From the NCBI GenBank assembly GCA_964559535.1, contig CAZLIC010000095.1, forward strand, positions 1 to 14,421: a stretch of 14,421 nucleotides of DNA. Reading direction: 5' to 3'. The stretch comes from CAZLIC01 sp964559535 (GTDB taxonomy: Bacteria; Pseudomonadota; Alphaproteobacteria; Rhodobacterales; Rhodobacteraceae). The notes under the pieces are model-generated. The model was not told where the DNA came from and did no database searches. It was given only the letters and a program-made list of their open reading frames with translations. Below, piece after piece: positions 1 to 7,489 of this stretch. The translations under genes were made by a program, and so were the position numbers. How positions within the stretch are numbered: position 1 is the first letter of the stretch; each line of letters opens with the position of its first letter.

Positions 1-1
1 C

Positions 2-772
2 CCCGACAGCTGGAACGCCGCCTATGTGCAGCCCAGCCGCCGTCCGACCGACGGGCGCTATGGCGAAAACCCCAACCGGCTGCAGCATTATTACCAGTAT
101 CAGGTCATCATCAAACCCTCGCCCCCCGACCTGCAGGAACTGTACCTCGGCTCGCTGGAGGCGATCGGGCTGGACCTGTCGCTGCATGACGTGCGCTTTG
201 TCGAGGACGACTGGGAAAGCCCGACGCTGGGCGCCTGGGGCCTAGGGTGGGAGGTGTGGTGCGACGGGATGGAAGTGTCGCAGTTCACCTATTTCCAGCA
301 GCTGGCCGGGTATGACTGCAGGCCGGTGTCGGGCGAGCTGACCTACGGGCTGGAGCGGCTGGCGATGTATGTGCTGGGCGTGGATCATGTGATGGAGATG
401 CCCTTCAACGATCCGGACGCCCCCATTCCGCTGAAATACGGCGACATCTTCCGCCAGACCGAACAGGAATACTCGCGCTGGAACTTCGATCAGGCCGATA
501 CGGCGATGCTGTTGAAGCATTTCGAGGATGCCGAGGCCGAATGTGCGCGGGTGCTGGCCGCGCCGGTGCAGGACAAGGCGGGGCGCGAGATCATCATGGC
601 GCATCCGGCCTATGACCAGTGCATCAAGGCCAGCCACCTGTTCAACCTGCTGGATGCGCGTGGCGTGATCTCGGTCACCGAACGGCAGGCCTATATCGGG
701 CGGGTGCGGGCATTGGCCAAGATGTGCGCCGATGCCTTCGTGAGGACCGAAGCCGGCGGCAGGCTGTCGTGA
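2..772 (+). CDS. glyQ: Glycyl-tRNA synthetase alpha subunit, 3' part (start outside window)
   Basis: This is the catalytic (class II) alpha subunit of the tetrameric glycyl-tRNA synthetase, which activates glycine and charges tRNA-Gly in the cytoplasm. The frame is open from base 2 and reads PDSWNAAYVQPSRRPTDGRY, a hallmark of GlyQ, so the in-frame GTG at 26 is internal and not a start. Further conserved blocks are ENPNRLQHYYQYQVI, EDDWESPTLGAWGLGWEVW, DGMEVSQFTYFQQ and LTYGLERLAMYV. About 256 codons are present; family members are about 300 residues, so roughly 50 N-terminal residues lie upstream of the window. The TGA stop at 770-772 overlaps the GTG start of the next gene, and glyS follows it, giving an operon. 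GlyQ identity is certain from these motifs. The operon's promoter is not in the window. Confidence 0.97.
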   Translation, partial: PDSWNAAYVQPSRRPTDGRYGENPNRLQHYYQYQVIIKPSPPDLQELYLGSLEAIGLDLSLHDVRFVEDDWESPTLGAWGLGWEVWCDGMEVSQFTYFQQLAGYDCRPVSGELTYGLERLAMYVLGVDHVMEMPFNDPDAPIPLKYGDIFRQTEQEYSRWNFDQADTAMLLKHFEDAEAECARVLAAPVQDKAGREIIMAHPAYDQCIKASHLFNLLDARGVISVTERQAYIGRVRALAKMCADAFVRTEAGGRLS

Positions 773-1299
773 ACGCCGGGCGGGCCTTTGTGGTGTTTAC
801 GCTGGCCTCGGCACTGCTGGCCGGGGGGGCGATGTATTACTTGCAGGTCTATGGCTACTACGAAAGGCTCGCGCCCGAGGCAGCGGCGGCGCAGGTGGTG
901 ACGCTGGCAGATGGCACGCGGGCCCCGCTGGCGGTGACGGCGGCCGAGGCGATTGATGCCACCTCGTCGCCCATCCGCTATCGCGCCTGCCTGACGGCGG
1001 CGCCGCCCGACCCGGCGACGCTGACCCCCTATCCCGATCCGGTGCCGCTGCATGCGCCCGCCTGGTTTTCCTGCTTTGACGCCCCGGCCCTGGGGGCGGC
1101 GCTGGAAAACGGCACGGCGCGGGCGTTTCTGGCGCAGGCCGACAGGCCCTGGGGGATTGACCGCGTGGTGGCCTTCACTGCCGATGGCCGTGCTTTCGTG
1201 TGGCCACAGATCAACCGCTGCGGAAAGGCCCTGTTCGAGGGCCAGCCCGTGCCCGATGGCTGCCCGCCACCACCTGAACGGCCGCCCGAGAAGGAATAG
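769..1299 (+). CDS. DUF6446-like membrane-anchored protein between glyQ and glyS
   Basis: This is a 176-residue protein of unknown function. I chose the GTG at 769 because it overlaps the glyQ stop (GTGA), indicating translational coupling, and gives a clean N-terminal hydrophobic segment at about residues 6-26 (FVVFTLASALLAGGAMYYLQ). That segment looks like a single-pass anchor or uncleaved signal, so the rest is probably periplasmic. The ectodomain has four Cys (about 74, 102, 151 and 165) in the contexts IRYRACLT, PAWFSCFD, QINRCGKA and PDGCPPPPE, which could form two disulfides. The tail is proline-rich and ends in acidic and basic residues. From memory, proteins of this shape next to glycyl-tRNA synthetase genes in Rhodobacteraceae are annotated DUF6446; I am fairly confident of that match. 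No enzymatic motif is visible and no function is assigned. Confidence 0.85.
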   Translation: MNAGRAFVVFTLASALLAGGAMYYLQVYGYYERLAPEAAAAQVVTLADGTRAPLAVTAAEAIDATSSPIRYRACLTAAPPDPATLTPYPDPVPLHAPAWFSCFDAPALGAALENGTARAFLAQADRPWGIDRVVAFTADGRAFVWPQINRCGKALFEGQPVPDGCPPPPERPPEKE

Positions 1300-1302
1300 C
1301 CG

Positions 1303-3513
1303 ATGCCCGACCTGCTGATCGAACTGTTTTCCGAGGACGTTCCGGCGCGGATGCAGGGAAAGGCGCGTGAGGACCTGCGGCGGATGGTGACGGACGGGCT
1401 GGTCGAGGCGGGGCTGACCTATGCCCATGCCGCGGCGTTTTCCACGCCCCGGCGGCTGACGCTGGCGGTCGAGGGGCTGTCGGCAGCGTCGCGCCCGGTG
1501 GTGGAGGAACGCAAAGGGCCACGGGCCGATGCGCCTGCGGCGGCGGTCGAGGGGTTTCTGCGGTCCACCGGGCTGACGCGCGACCAGCTGGTGGTGCGCG
1601 ACCAGGGCAAGGCGCAGGTGCTGTTTGCCTTCATCGAACGCCCCGGCCGGTCTGCGGCCGAGATCGTGGCGGAAACCTTGCAAAAAACGATCATCGGCTT
1701 TCCCTGGGCCAGGTCGATGCGCTGGGGCTCTGGGTCTTTGCGCTGGGTGCGACCGTTGCGGCGCATCCTGTGCGTGCTGTCGGATGAGGCGGGGTCCGAG
1801 GTGGTGCCGGTTTCGGTGGACGGAATCGTGTCGGACCGGCTGACCGAGGGCCACCGGTTCATGGCGCCGGGGCCGATTTCTGTTTCAGGGTATGAGGATT
1901 ACGCGGCAAAGCTGAAGCAGGCCAAGGTGGTGCTGGACCCGGCCGAGCGCGAGGCTGCGATCTGGCACGACGCCACGCAAGACGCCTTTGCGCGCGGGCT
2001 GGAGGTGGTGCCGGACGCGGGGCTGCTGGCCGAGGTGGCGGGGCTCGTGGAATGGCCGGTGGTGCTGCTGGGCGGAATTGACGAACGGTTTTTGCACCTG
2101 CCGGCCGAGGTGCTGCAGACGTCGATGCGCGAGCATCAGAAGTTCTTTTCCCTGCGGAACCCCGCCACCGGGCGGATCGAGGGCTTTGCCACCGTGGCGA
2201 ACCGCGAGACGGCGGACCACGGCGCGACCATCCTGAAGGGCAACCTCAAGGTGCTGTCGGCCCGCCTGTCGGATGCGGCGTTCTTCTGGGACAACGACTT
2301 GCGCGTGGCGAAGGCGGGGATGGGGGCCTGGGCCGAGGGGCTGCGCGCGGTGACGTTCCACGCCAAGCTGGGGTCGCAGGCGGAACGGGTGGAGCGGATT
2401 GCCGCGCTGGCGCGGGAACTGGCGCATGCGGTGGGGGCTGACCCGGAGTTGGCCGCAAGGGCCGCGCGGCTGGCCAAGCTGGATTTGCGGTCGGCGATGG
2501 TGGGCGAATTCCCCGAATTGCAGGGGGTGATGGGGCGGTATTACGCGCTGGCGGCTGGGGAACCGCCGGCGGTGGCCGATGCCGCGCGCGACCACTGGCG
2601 GCCCAAGGGCGAAGGGGATTCGGTGCCGACCGACCCGGTGTCGGTGGCCGTGGCGCTGGCCGACAAGATCGACACGCTGACGGGGTTCTGGGCGATCGAC
2701 GAGAAGCCGACAGGGAGCAAGGACCCGTTTGCCCTGAGGCGGGCGGCGTTGGGGATGGTCCGCATCATCCTGTCGAATGCGCTGCGCTTCTCGGTTGACC
2801 GCTTTGTCGATGTTCAGGTACTGCGCCACCAGATCGGCGGCTCGCCGGACCACGTGGACGCCCTGAACGCCATCCTGCGCGGGGCCTCTGCCTACGGCAT
2901 GTTCGGTGACGCCACGCGCGAGCTGATCGCCGCGGCCCCGGATGCAGCGTGGTTGCCCCCGGTGCGCGACCATGACCCTGCGATCAGTGATAACCTGCGC
3001 AATTTCCTGCATGAACGGTTGAAGGTCTTCCTACGGGACGAAGGCATCCGCCATGACGTGATCGACGCCTGCCTTGCCATGCCGGGCAGTTGCGACCTGA
3101 CCCTGCTGGTAAAGCGGGCCGAGGCCCTGAGTGCCACCCTGAAAACCGACGACGGCGCGAACCTTCTGCAGGGGTTCAAGCGGGCGAACAACATCCTGAC
3201 GCAGGCCGAGGCGAAAGATGGGGTGGAATACTCCTTCGGGCCTGACCCGAAGTTTGCCGAGGGGCCGGAGGAAACGGCGCTGTTTGCCGCGCTCGACACC
3301 GCGGAAAAACTGATCGCCCCGGCCATGGCGCAGGAGGATTTCGCGACCGCCATGCAGGCCATGGCCGCCCTGCGCGCGCCCATTGATGCGTTCTTTACCG
3401 CGGTGCAGGTGAACACCGACAATGCCATCGTACGGCGCAACCGGTTGAACCTGTTGCACCGCATCCGCGCGATCTGCGGGCAGGTGGCTGACCTGACGAA
3501 GGTCGAGGGCTGA
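1303..3513 (+). CDS. glyS: Glycyl-tRNA synthetase beta subunit
   Basis: This is the beta subunit of heterotetrameric glycyl-tRNA synthetase, needed with GlyQ for tRNA-Gly recognition and aminoacylation. It has 736 residues, slightly longer than the E. coli protein (689) but normal for alphaproteobacteria. The ATG at 1303 is 3 bp after the previous stop and is preceded by a GAAGGA ribosome-binding site. Visible landmarks are the N-terminal LLIELFSEDVPARM, the STPRRL block near residue 48, SMRWGSGSLRWVRP (about 138-151), and the strongly conserved LPAEVLQTSMREHQKFF near 266-282. An HD-like central region follows with FHAKLGSQAERV and KLDLRSAMVGEFPELQG, then DKIDTLTGFWAIDEKPTGSKDP. The C-terminal helical anticodon-binding domain includes LHERLKVFLRDEG, GFKRANNIL and the end motif RRNRLNLLHRI. 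No disruption is seen. Confidence 0.97.
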   Translation: MPDLLIELFSEDVPARMQGKAREDLRRMVTDGLVEAGLTYAHAAAFSTPRRLTLAVEGLSAASRPVVEERKGPRADAPAAAVEGFLRSTGLTRDQLVVRDQGKAQVLFAFIERPGRSAAEIVAETLQKTIIGFPWARSMRWGSGSLRWVRPLRRILCVLSDEAGSEVVPVSVDGIVSDRLTEGHRFMAPGPISVSGYEDYAAKLKQAKVVLDPAEREAAIWHDATQDAFARGLEVVPDAGLLAEVAGLVEWPVVLLGGIDERFLHLPAEVLQTSMREHQKFFSLRNPATGRIEGFATVANRETADHGATILKGNLKVLSARLSDAAFFWDNDLRVAKAGMGAWAEGLRAVTFHAKLGSQAERVERIAALARELAHAVGADPELAARAARLAKLDLRSAMVGEFPELQGVMGRYYALAAGEPPAVADAARDHWRPKGEGDSVPTDPVSVAVALADKIDTLTGFWAIDEKPTGSKDPFALRRAALGMVRIILSNALRFSVDRFVDVQVLRHQIGGSPDHVDALNAILRGASAYGMFGDATRELIAAAPDAAWLPPVRDHDPAISDNLRNFLHERLKVFLRDEGIRHDVIDACLAMPGSCDLTLLVKRAEALSATLKTDDGANLLQGFKRANNILTQAEAKDGVEYSFGPDPKFAEGPEETALFAALDTAEKLIAPAMAQEDFATAMQAMAALRAPIDAFFTAVQVNTDNAIVRRNRLNLLHRIRAICGQVADLTKVEG

Positions 3514-3650
3514 CACCCATCCTTCAGAAGAGAAGAGGGCTTCGCCCCCGGGCGGACGATCCGGCCCGGTGTGACGGGCCGGAAGGACGAGGCCGGGTTA
3601 AAGCGTTCCCCGCTTTCAGGACAGGCCCCGTTCTGTGGGGCCCCGTTCGG
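3514..3650. terminator. Convergent intergenic spacer with multiple hairpins (candidate bidirectional terminator)
   Basis: glyS (plus) and the thiolase gene (minus) end tail to tail across these 137 bp. Four stem-loops can be read directly. They are GGGC/GCCC with a short TTC loop at 3537-3547; a perfect 8-bp stem TCCGGCCC/GGGCCGGA at 3560-3567 and 3576-3583; AAAGCG/CGCTTT at 3600-3605 and 3611-3616; and GGCCCC/GGGGCC at 3624-3629 and 3637-3642. The third carries T residues on the 3' side on both strands and is the most terminator-like. None has a long U tract, so efficiency is uncertain. Confidence 0.5.
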
Positions 3651-4856
3651 TCAGACCCGTTCGATCAGGATGGCCACACCCTGGCCCACGCCGACACACA
3701 TGGTGGCTAGGCCGTAGCGTCCGCCGGTTTTCTGCAGTTCAAGGGCAGCCGTGCCCGCGATGCGCGCGCCCGACATGCCAAGCGGGTGACCAAGGGCAAT
3801 GGCGCCGCCGTTGGGGTTCACGCGGGGGTCATCATCGGCCAGGCCGAGGCCGCGCAGGACGGCAAGGCCCTGGGCGGCGAAAGCCTCGTTCAGTTCGATC
3901 ACCGACAGGTCGGACAGGGCCAGCTCGTGCTGCGCCAGAAGCTTGCGCACTGCGGGAACCGGGCCATAGCCCATCACGCGCGGCGCTACGCCCGCCGAGG
4001 CGGCACCGAGGATGCGGGCGATGGGCTGCAAGCCGTTCGCGCGCGCGGCCGTAGCGCTGGCAACGATCAGGGCCGCGGCACCGTCGTTCACGCCGCTTGC
4101 GTTGCCCGCGGTGATGGTGCCACCGGGGCGGGTGATCGGGTTCAGCTTTGCCAGGTCTTCGGGGCGCGTGTCGCCGCGCGGGTGTTCGTCCTGCGCCACC
4201 TGGATGGTCTTGCCGCGACCGAGGTCGACGTTGACCGGCACGATCTCGGCCCCGAGCCGCCCGCTGGCCTGCGCCGCCCCGGCCTTGCGTTGCGAGGCCA
4301 GCGCGAAGGCATCCTGATCGGTGCGGCTGATGCCGTGTTCGTCAGCCAGGTTTTCGGCGGTTTCGGGCATCGAGTCGGTGCCGTAGGCGGCCTTCATTCT
4401 GGGGTTCACGAAGCGCCAGCCGATGGTGGTGTCCGCCATTTCGGTGCCGCGCGCGAAGGCCGAGCTGGCTTTGGGCAGCACGAAGGGCGCGCGGGTCATG
4501 CTTTCCACGCCGCCTGCGATGGCAAGGCCGATCTCGCCCGCCTTTACCGCTCGGCTGGCGGCGGCCACCGCTTCCAGCCCCGAGCCGCAAAGGCGGTTGA
4601 CCGTCACGCCCGGCACCGATTCCGGCAGCCCCGCCAGCAGCAGCGCCATGCGGGCCACGTTGCGGTTGTCCTCGCCCGCCTGGTTGGCGCAGCCAAGCCA
4701 GACCTCTTCAATGGCGGCCGGGTTCAGCGCGGGATTGCGGGCCAGAAGGGCGGCCAGCGGAATGGCCGCAAGATCATCGGTGCGCACCTGTGCCAGCGCC
4801 CCGGCATAGCGGCCGATGGGCGTGCGGATGTAGTCGCAGAGGAAAGCGTCGGTCAT
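3651..4856 (-). CDS. pcaF: 3-oxoadipyl-CoA-type thiolase (acetyl-CoA acyltransferase)
   Basis: This 401-residue thiolase cleaves a 3-oxoacyl-CoA with free CoA, releasing acetyl-CoA. Conserved active-site elements are all present: the nucleophile Cys90 in VNRLCGSGLEAV, NEAF at about 323-326, His357 in GAIALGHPLGMSGAR, and Cys387 in TMCVGVGQG. The sequence is closest to PcaF/PaaJ, the 3-oxoadipyl-CoA thiolases (succinyl-CoA forming): YGTDSMPETAENLADE, CANQAGEDNRNVARMA and DDPRVNPNGGAIALGHP are typical of that group rather than FadA. The start ATG is 7 bp after the stop of the upstream hydratase/dehydrogenase gene and is preceded by TGAGG, so the two are co-transcribed. No other aromatic-pathway genes (pca or paa) are in the window, so a role in adipate/dicarboxylate or general beta-oxidation is equally possible. 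Thiolase identity is certain; exact chain specificity is inferred. Confidence 0.93.
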   Translation of the reverse strand: MTDAFLCDYIRTPIGRYAGALAQVRTDDLAAIPLAALLARNPALNPAAIEEVWLGCANQAGEDNRNVARMALLLAGLPESVPGVTVNRLCGSGLEAVAAASRAVKAGEIGLAIAGGVESMTRAPFVLPKASSAFARGTEMADTTIGWRFVNPRMKAAYGTDSMPETAENLADEHGISRTDQDAFALASQRKAGAAQASGRLGAEIVPVNVDLGRGKTIQVAQDEHPRGDTRPEDLAKLNPITRPGGTITAGNASGVNDGAAALIVASATAARANGLQPIARILGAASAGVAPRVMGYGPVPAVRKLLAQHELALSDLSVIELNEAFAAQGLAVLRGLGLADDDPRVNPNGGAIALGHPLGMSGARIAGTAALELQKTGGRYGLATMCVGVGQGVAILIERV

Positions 4857-4863
4857 GGGAACC

Positions 4864-6921
4864 TCAGTTCAGGCCGGCAAGGGTCTTGCCCGATACCACA
4901 AGGGATTTCAGCAGGTCGGGCACACGCCAGGACAGCGGGTCATCGGCGGCAAGGGCGGTCAGGCGCGCCAGCACCTCGGGCAGGCCGATGCGGTCGGCAT
5001 GGTGCATCGGCCCGCCGCGCCAGCGCGGGAATCCGTAGCCGTGGACCAGCACCAGGTCGATGTCGGCAGGGCGGTGGGCGATGCCTTCTTCCAGGATGTG
5101 CAGGCCCTCTTCGATCATGGCGAGGATCGCGCGGTCGCGGATGGTGATGTCGGGAATCTCCTTGCGGGTGATGCCTGCCGCCGCCGAGGCGTCTTCGACC
5201 AGCGCCCGGACGGTGGCAGAGGGCTGGCGCGGTTGCCCCAAAGGGTAGTCATACCACCCTGCCCCGGTCTTGCGGCCCAGTCGATTCAACTCTTCCACCA
5301 TGCGGTCGGCGATGGGAATGTAGCGGATGCCGTGCTGGCTGCGCAGGTTCTTGCGCCGGCGGTTGGCATGGGCGATGTCGAGACCTGACAGGTCCTGGAC
5401 CGCATAGGGGCCCATCGCCATGCCGAACCCTTCCATCGCGGCATCCACCTGTTCGGGCAGCGCGCCTTCGAGCAGCAGGATGTCGGTGGTCTGACGGTAG
5501 CGGGTGAGGATGCGGTTGCCGATGAAGCCATCGCAGACCCCGGACTGGACCGTGATCTTCTTCAGCATTTGCGCCAGGTGAAAGGCCGTGGACAGGGTCT
5601 GCTGCGAGGTCTCGGCTGCACGGATGACCTCGAGCAGTTTCATCACATGGGCCGGGGCAAAGAAGTGCAGGCCCAGCATCCGTTCCGGGTTGCGCAAACC
5701 GTGGAAGATCGCGTTGACGTCCAGATAGCTGGTGTTTGTGGCAAGGACTGCGGTATCGGGCAAAGCCTTGTCCAGCGTCGCGAATATCTGGCGTTTGACG
5801 GCCAGGTCTTCGAAAGCGGCCTCGATGGCGAGTTCGGCGGCGGGCAGGGCATCGTAGCCCACCTGCACGTCGTGGCGCCCGGTCAGTGCGGCATCGGCCT
5901 GATCTTGCGCAGACTTTCCGCGTTTCACCGCGTCGGCGTACAGCCCGGCGATATTGGCCTTGGCGCGGGTGGCCGTTTCCCTGCCGGTCTCGACCGTGGT
6001 GACGTGGATACCGACGCCCGCCAGTGCATAGGCGATGCCCGCGCCCATGGTGCCGCCGCCCACGACAATGGCGCGCGCAATCCTGGTGGGTGCGGGCAGG
6101 TCGCGCCCGCGGGATTGCGCGGCCCGTTCGGCAAAGAAGACATGCCTCAGTGCGGCGGCCTGATCGGACTGGCGCAGGTCCAGGAAGGTGGCGCGTTCCA
6201 GGGCCAGCCCTTCGGCAAGGGGAAGGCGCGTCGCGGCCTCGACCAGGTCGATGGCCCGCTGCGGCGCGATCTGGCCAGGACTGCGTTTGGCGGCCTGCTG
6301 GCGGGCCGCCGCGATTGCCTCGGGGTCGGGAGAGGGCGCGGGGAGTTCCGCCACAGGACGATGCCGCGCGAAGGCCTGATCCGACAGGGAGAGGGCAGCG
6401 GCCAGCGGATCATCGGCCACGACATCGACGATCCCGGCCTTGTGCGCCTCGGCCGCGCCGATCACCCTGCCCTCGGCGATCAGGCCAACGGCCGCTGCCG
6501 TGCCCGTCAGCCGGGGCAGGCGCTGCGTGCCGCCAGCGCCCGGGACCACGCCCAAGGTCACCTCAGGCAGGCCGACGGTGGCCTTCGGATGGGCGATGCG
6601 GATGCGGGCCGCCAGGGCCAGTTCCAGGCCGCCGCCCAGGGCCGTGCCGTTGATCGCGGCGATCACCGGCAGGCGTTCCATGCGGGCCAGGACATCGGGC
6701 AGGTGCGGCGCGGCAGGGGGGGCATCGAATTCCCTGGCGTCAGCCCCCGCGACAAAGGCACGCCCTTCCCCGGTCAGCACGATGCGGTCGACGCCCGCCG
6801 CCTCGGCCGCGTCCAGCGCCGCCATCAGACCGGCGCGCACGGCCTGGCCCAGCACGTTGACCGGCGGGTTGTCGATGGTGATGACGCAGGTGCTGTCGAT
6901 GATTCGGTGGCGAACGGGCAT
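4864..6921 (-). CDS. Bifunctional enoyl-CoA hydratase / 3-hydroxyacyl-CoA dehydrogenase
   Basis: This 685-residue multifunctional beta-oxidation enzyme hydrates 2-enoyl-CoA and then oxidises the L-3-hydroxyacyl-CoA with NAD. The frame is open for 99 more codons upstream, but the ATG at 6921 begins MPVRHRIIDS, has AAGGA 7 nt upstream, and the extension has no family similarity. Domains in order: crotonase fold (about 1-190) with the oxyanion region INGTALGGGLELAL and likely catalytic Glu100 and Glu120 (VGLPEVTLGVVPGAGGTQR); a linker; a Rossmann domain with GGGTMGAG (288-295); the dehydrogenase site with Ser398 (TNTSYL), His419 (GLHFFAPAH), Glu431 and Asn469 (GFIGNR); and C-terminal helical dehydrogenase domains ending in VHGYGFPRWRGGPM. 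The N-terminal hydratase and overall size resemble the peroxisomal-type L-bifunctional enzymes and FadJ/FadB; the exact subfamily is not certain. It is the promoter-proximal gene of a two-gene operon with the downstream thiolase. Confidence 0.93.
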   Translation of the reverse strand: MPVRHRIIDSTCVITIDNPPVNVLGQAVRAGLMAALDAAEAAGVDRIVLTGEGRAFVAGADAREFDAPPAAPHLPDVLARMERLPVIAAINGTALGGGLELALAARIRIAHPKATVGLPEVTLGVVPGAGGTQRLPRLTGTAAAVGLIAEGRVIGAAEAHKAGIVDVVADDPLAAALSLSDQAFARHRPVAELPAPSPDPEAIAAARQQAAKRSPGQIAPQRAIDLVEAATRLPLAEGLALERATFLDLRQSDQAAALRHVFFAERAAQSRGRDLPAPTRIARAIVVGGGTMGAGIAYALAGVGIHVTTVETGRETATRAKANIAGLYADAVKRGKSAQDQADAALTGRHDVQVGYDALPAAELAIEAAFEDLAVKRQIFATLDKALPDTAVLATNTSYLDVNAIFHGLRNPERMLGLHFFAPAHVMKLLEVIRAAETSQQTLSTAFHLAQMLKKITVQSGVCDGFIGNRILTRYRQTTDILLLEGALPEQVDAAMEGFGMAMGPYAVQDLSGLDIAHANRRRKNLRSQHGIRYIPIADRMVEELNRLGRKTGAGWYDYPLGQPRQPSATVRALVEDASAAAGITRKEIPDITIRDRAILAMIEEGLHILEEGIAHRPADIDLVLVHGYGFPRWRGGPMHHADRIGLPEVLARLTALAADDPLSWRVPDLLKSLVVSGKTLAGLN

Positions 6922-7160
6922 GGTCAGGTCCTTCACAGAAGCCGGCGAATGGCGCGCGACGCCGACAGTATCCTGCCGGTCGGGAAGTGGCACCTTCGGA
7001 GAAGAAAAAGGCAATGGCGTCGGTGGTCTTGCCGGGAATGGCCCTGGCCCCGGGCGGATGACGGCGGCGCGGCGCACATGTCGGGCCGCACGATGCGCCT
7101 TCCCGTCCCCGCGCGCGTTGCCATGCCCGGCGTGCGGCATGGCCGACAACCCGTGCTTCG

Positions 7161-7187
7161 TTGTTGAACAAGATATCAAACGGTTTG
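7161..7187. promoter_or_regulatory. Pair of adjacent palindromes, candidate operator
   Basis: TTGTTGAACAA (7161-7171) and CAAACGGTTTG (7177-7187) are both perfect inverted repeats around one central base, 16 bp centre to centre, in a locally AT-richer patch of the spacer upstream of the beta-oxidation operon. The second resembles the CAAAC...GTTTG half-sites described for PsrA-type TetR fatty-acid regulators, but with a 1-bp rather than 2-4-bp spacer. Use as an operator is inference; the distance to the start codon (about 240-260 bp) would require a long leader. Confidence 0.3.
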
Positions 7188-7389
7188 TCCGGCGCGGCCA
7201 TGGGGTTCGCCGCTGCAACCGCCACGCGGAGACTTCTTTTGAGCGCCGCTTGCGTATCCGGACCCGACTTCGGGTGTTTCGGGCGCAGGGACAGCCTGCG
7301 ATAACCCGGCGGCATCTGAGATCGAACCGCTTGGGAATCCCCCGAAATCACATCAACGAACCGTTGGCAGAGCGTCGGAAAACAACGCG

Positions 7390-7409
7390 AAAATCCGGCC
7401 GCAGCCGGA
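7390..7409 (-). terminator. Candidate intrinsic terminator of the sigma-factor operon
   Basis: Read on the minus strand, a TCCGGC stem, TGCG loop and GCCGGA stem are followed directly by TTTT and then CGCG. It begins 80 bp after the sigma-factor stop codon and precedes the beta-oxidation operon, a sensible place for a terminator. The stem is only 6 bp and the T run is short, so strength is unknown. Confidence 0.45.
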
Positions 7410-7489
7410 CGGGTGACCACCTTCGCCGGGGCAAGTGGCGATAGGTTCGGGTCCGTCGTCCAACCCTATCTGTTCTCTTTTCTAGCGTA

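Larger units (their letters stand above)
6922..7489. other. Non-coding spacer upstream of the beta-oxidation operon
   Basis: These 568 bp separate the end of the sigma-factor gene from the start of the hydratase/dehydrogenase gene; both genes are on the minus strand. Several frames are open because of high GC, but none gives a recognisable protein or a convincing start with a ribosome-binding site. The segment should hold the promoter of the beta-oxidation operon. Structure that can be seen: a terminator-like hairpin near the sigma-gene end and two short palindromes about 235-260 bp upstream of the operon start, listed separately. Confidence 0.6.

Noticed and set aside
3786..5147. Long open frame on the plus strand opposite the thiolase gene (also several others opposite 4864-8800)
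   Set aside because: These are antisense shadows produced by high GC and third-position bias; compositions rich in Arg, Gly and His with no domain, while the minus-strand frames encode recognised enzymes with intact motifs.
6922..7218. N-terminal extension of the hydratase/dehydrogenase by 99 codons
   Set aside because: The extension is Pro/Arg-rich without family similarity; the ATG at 6921 has a good ribosome-binding site and the canonical N-terminus.
6740..7420. Minus-strand open frame in the spacer (includes KPFDILFNNEARVVGHAARR)
   Set aside because: No recognised domain or start signal, and its 3' part merely overlaps the hydratase gene in another frame; treated as non-coding.
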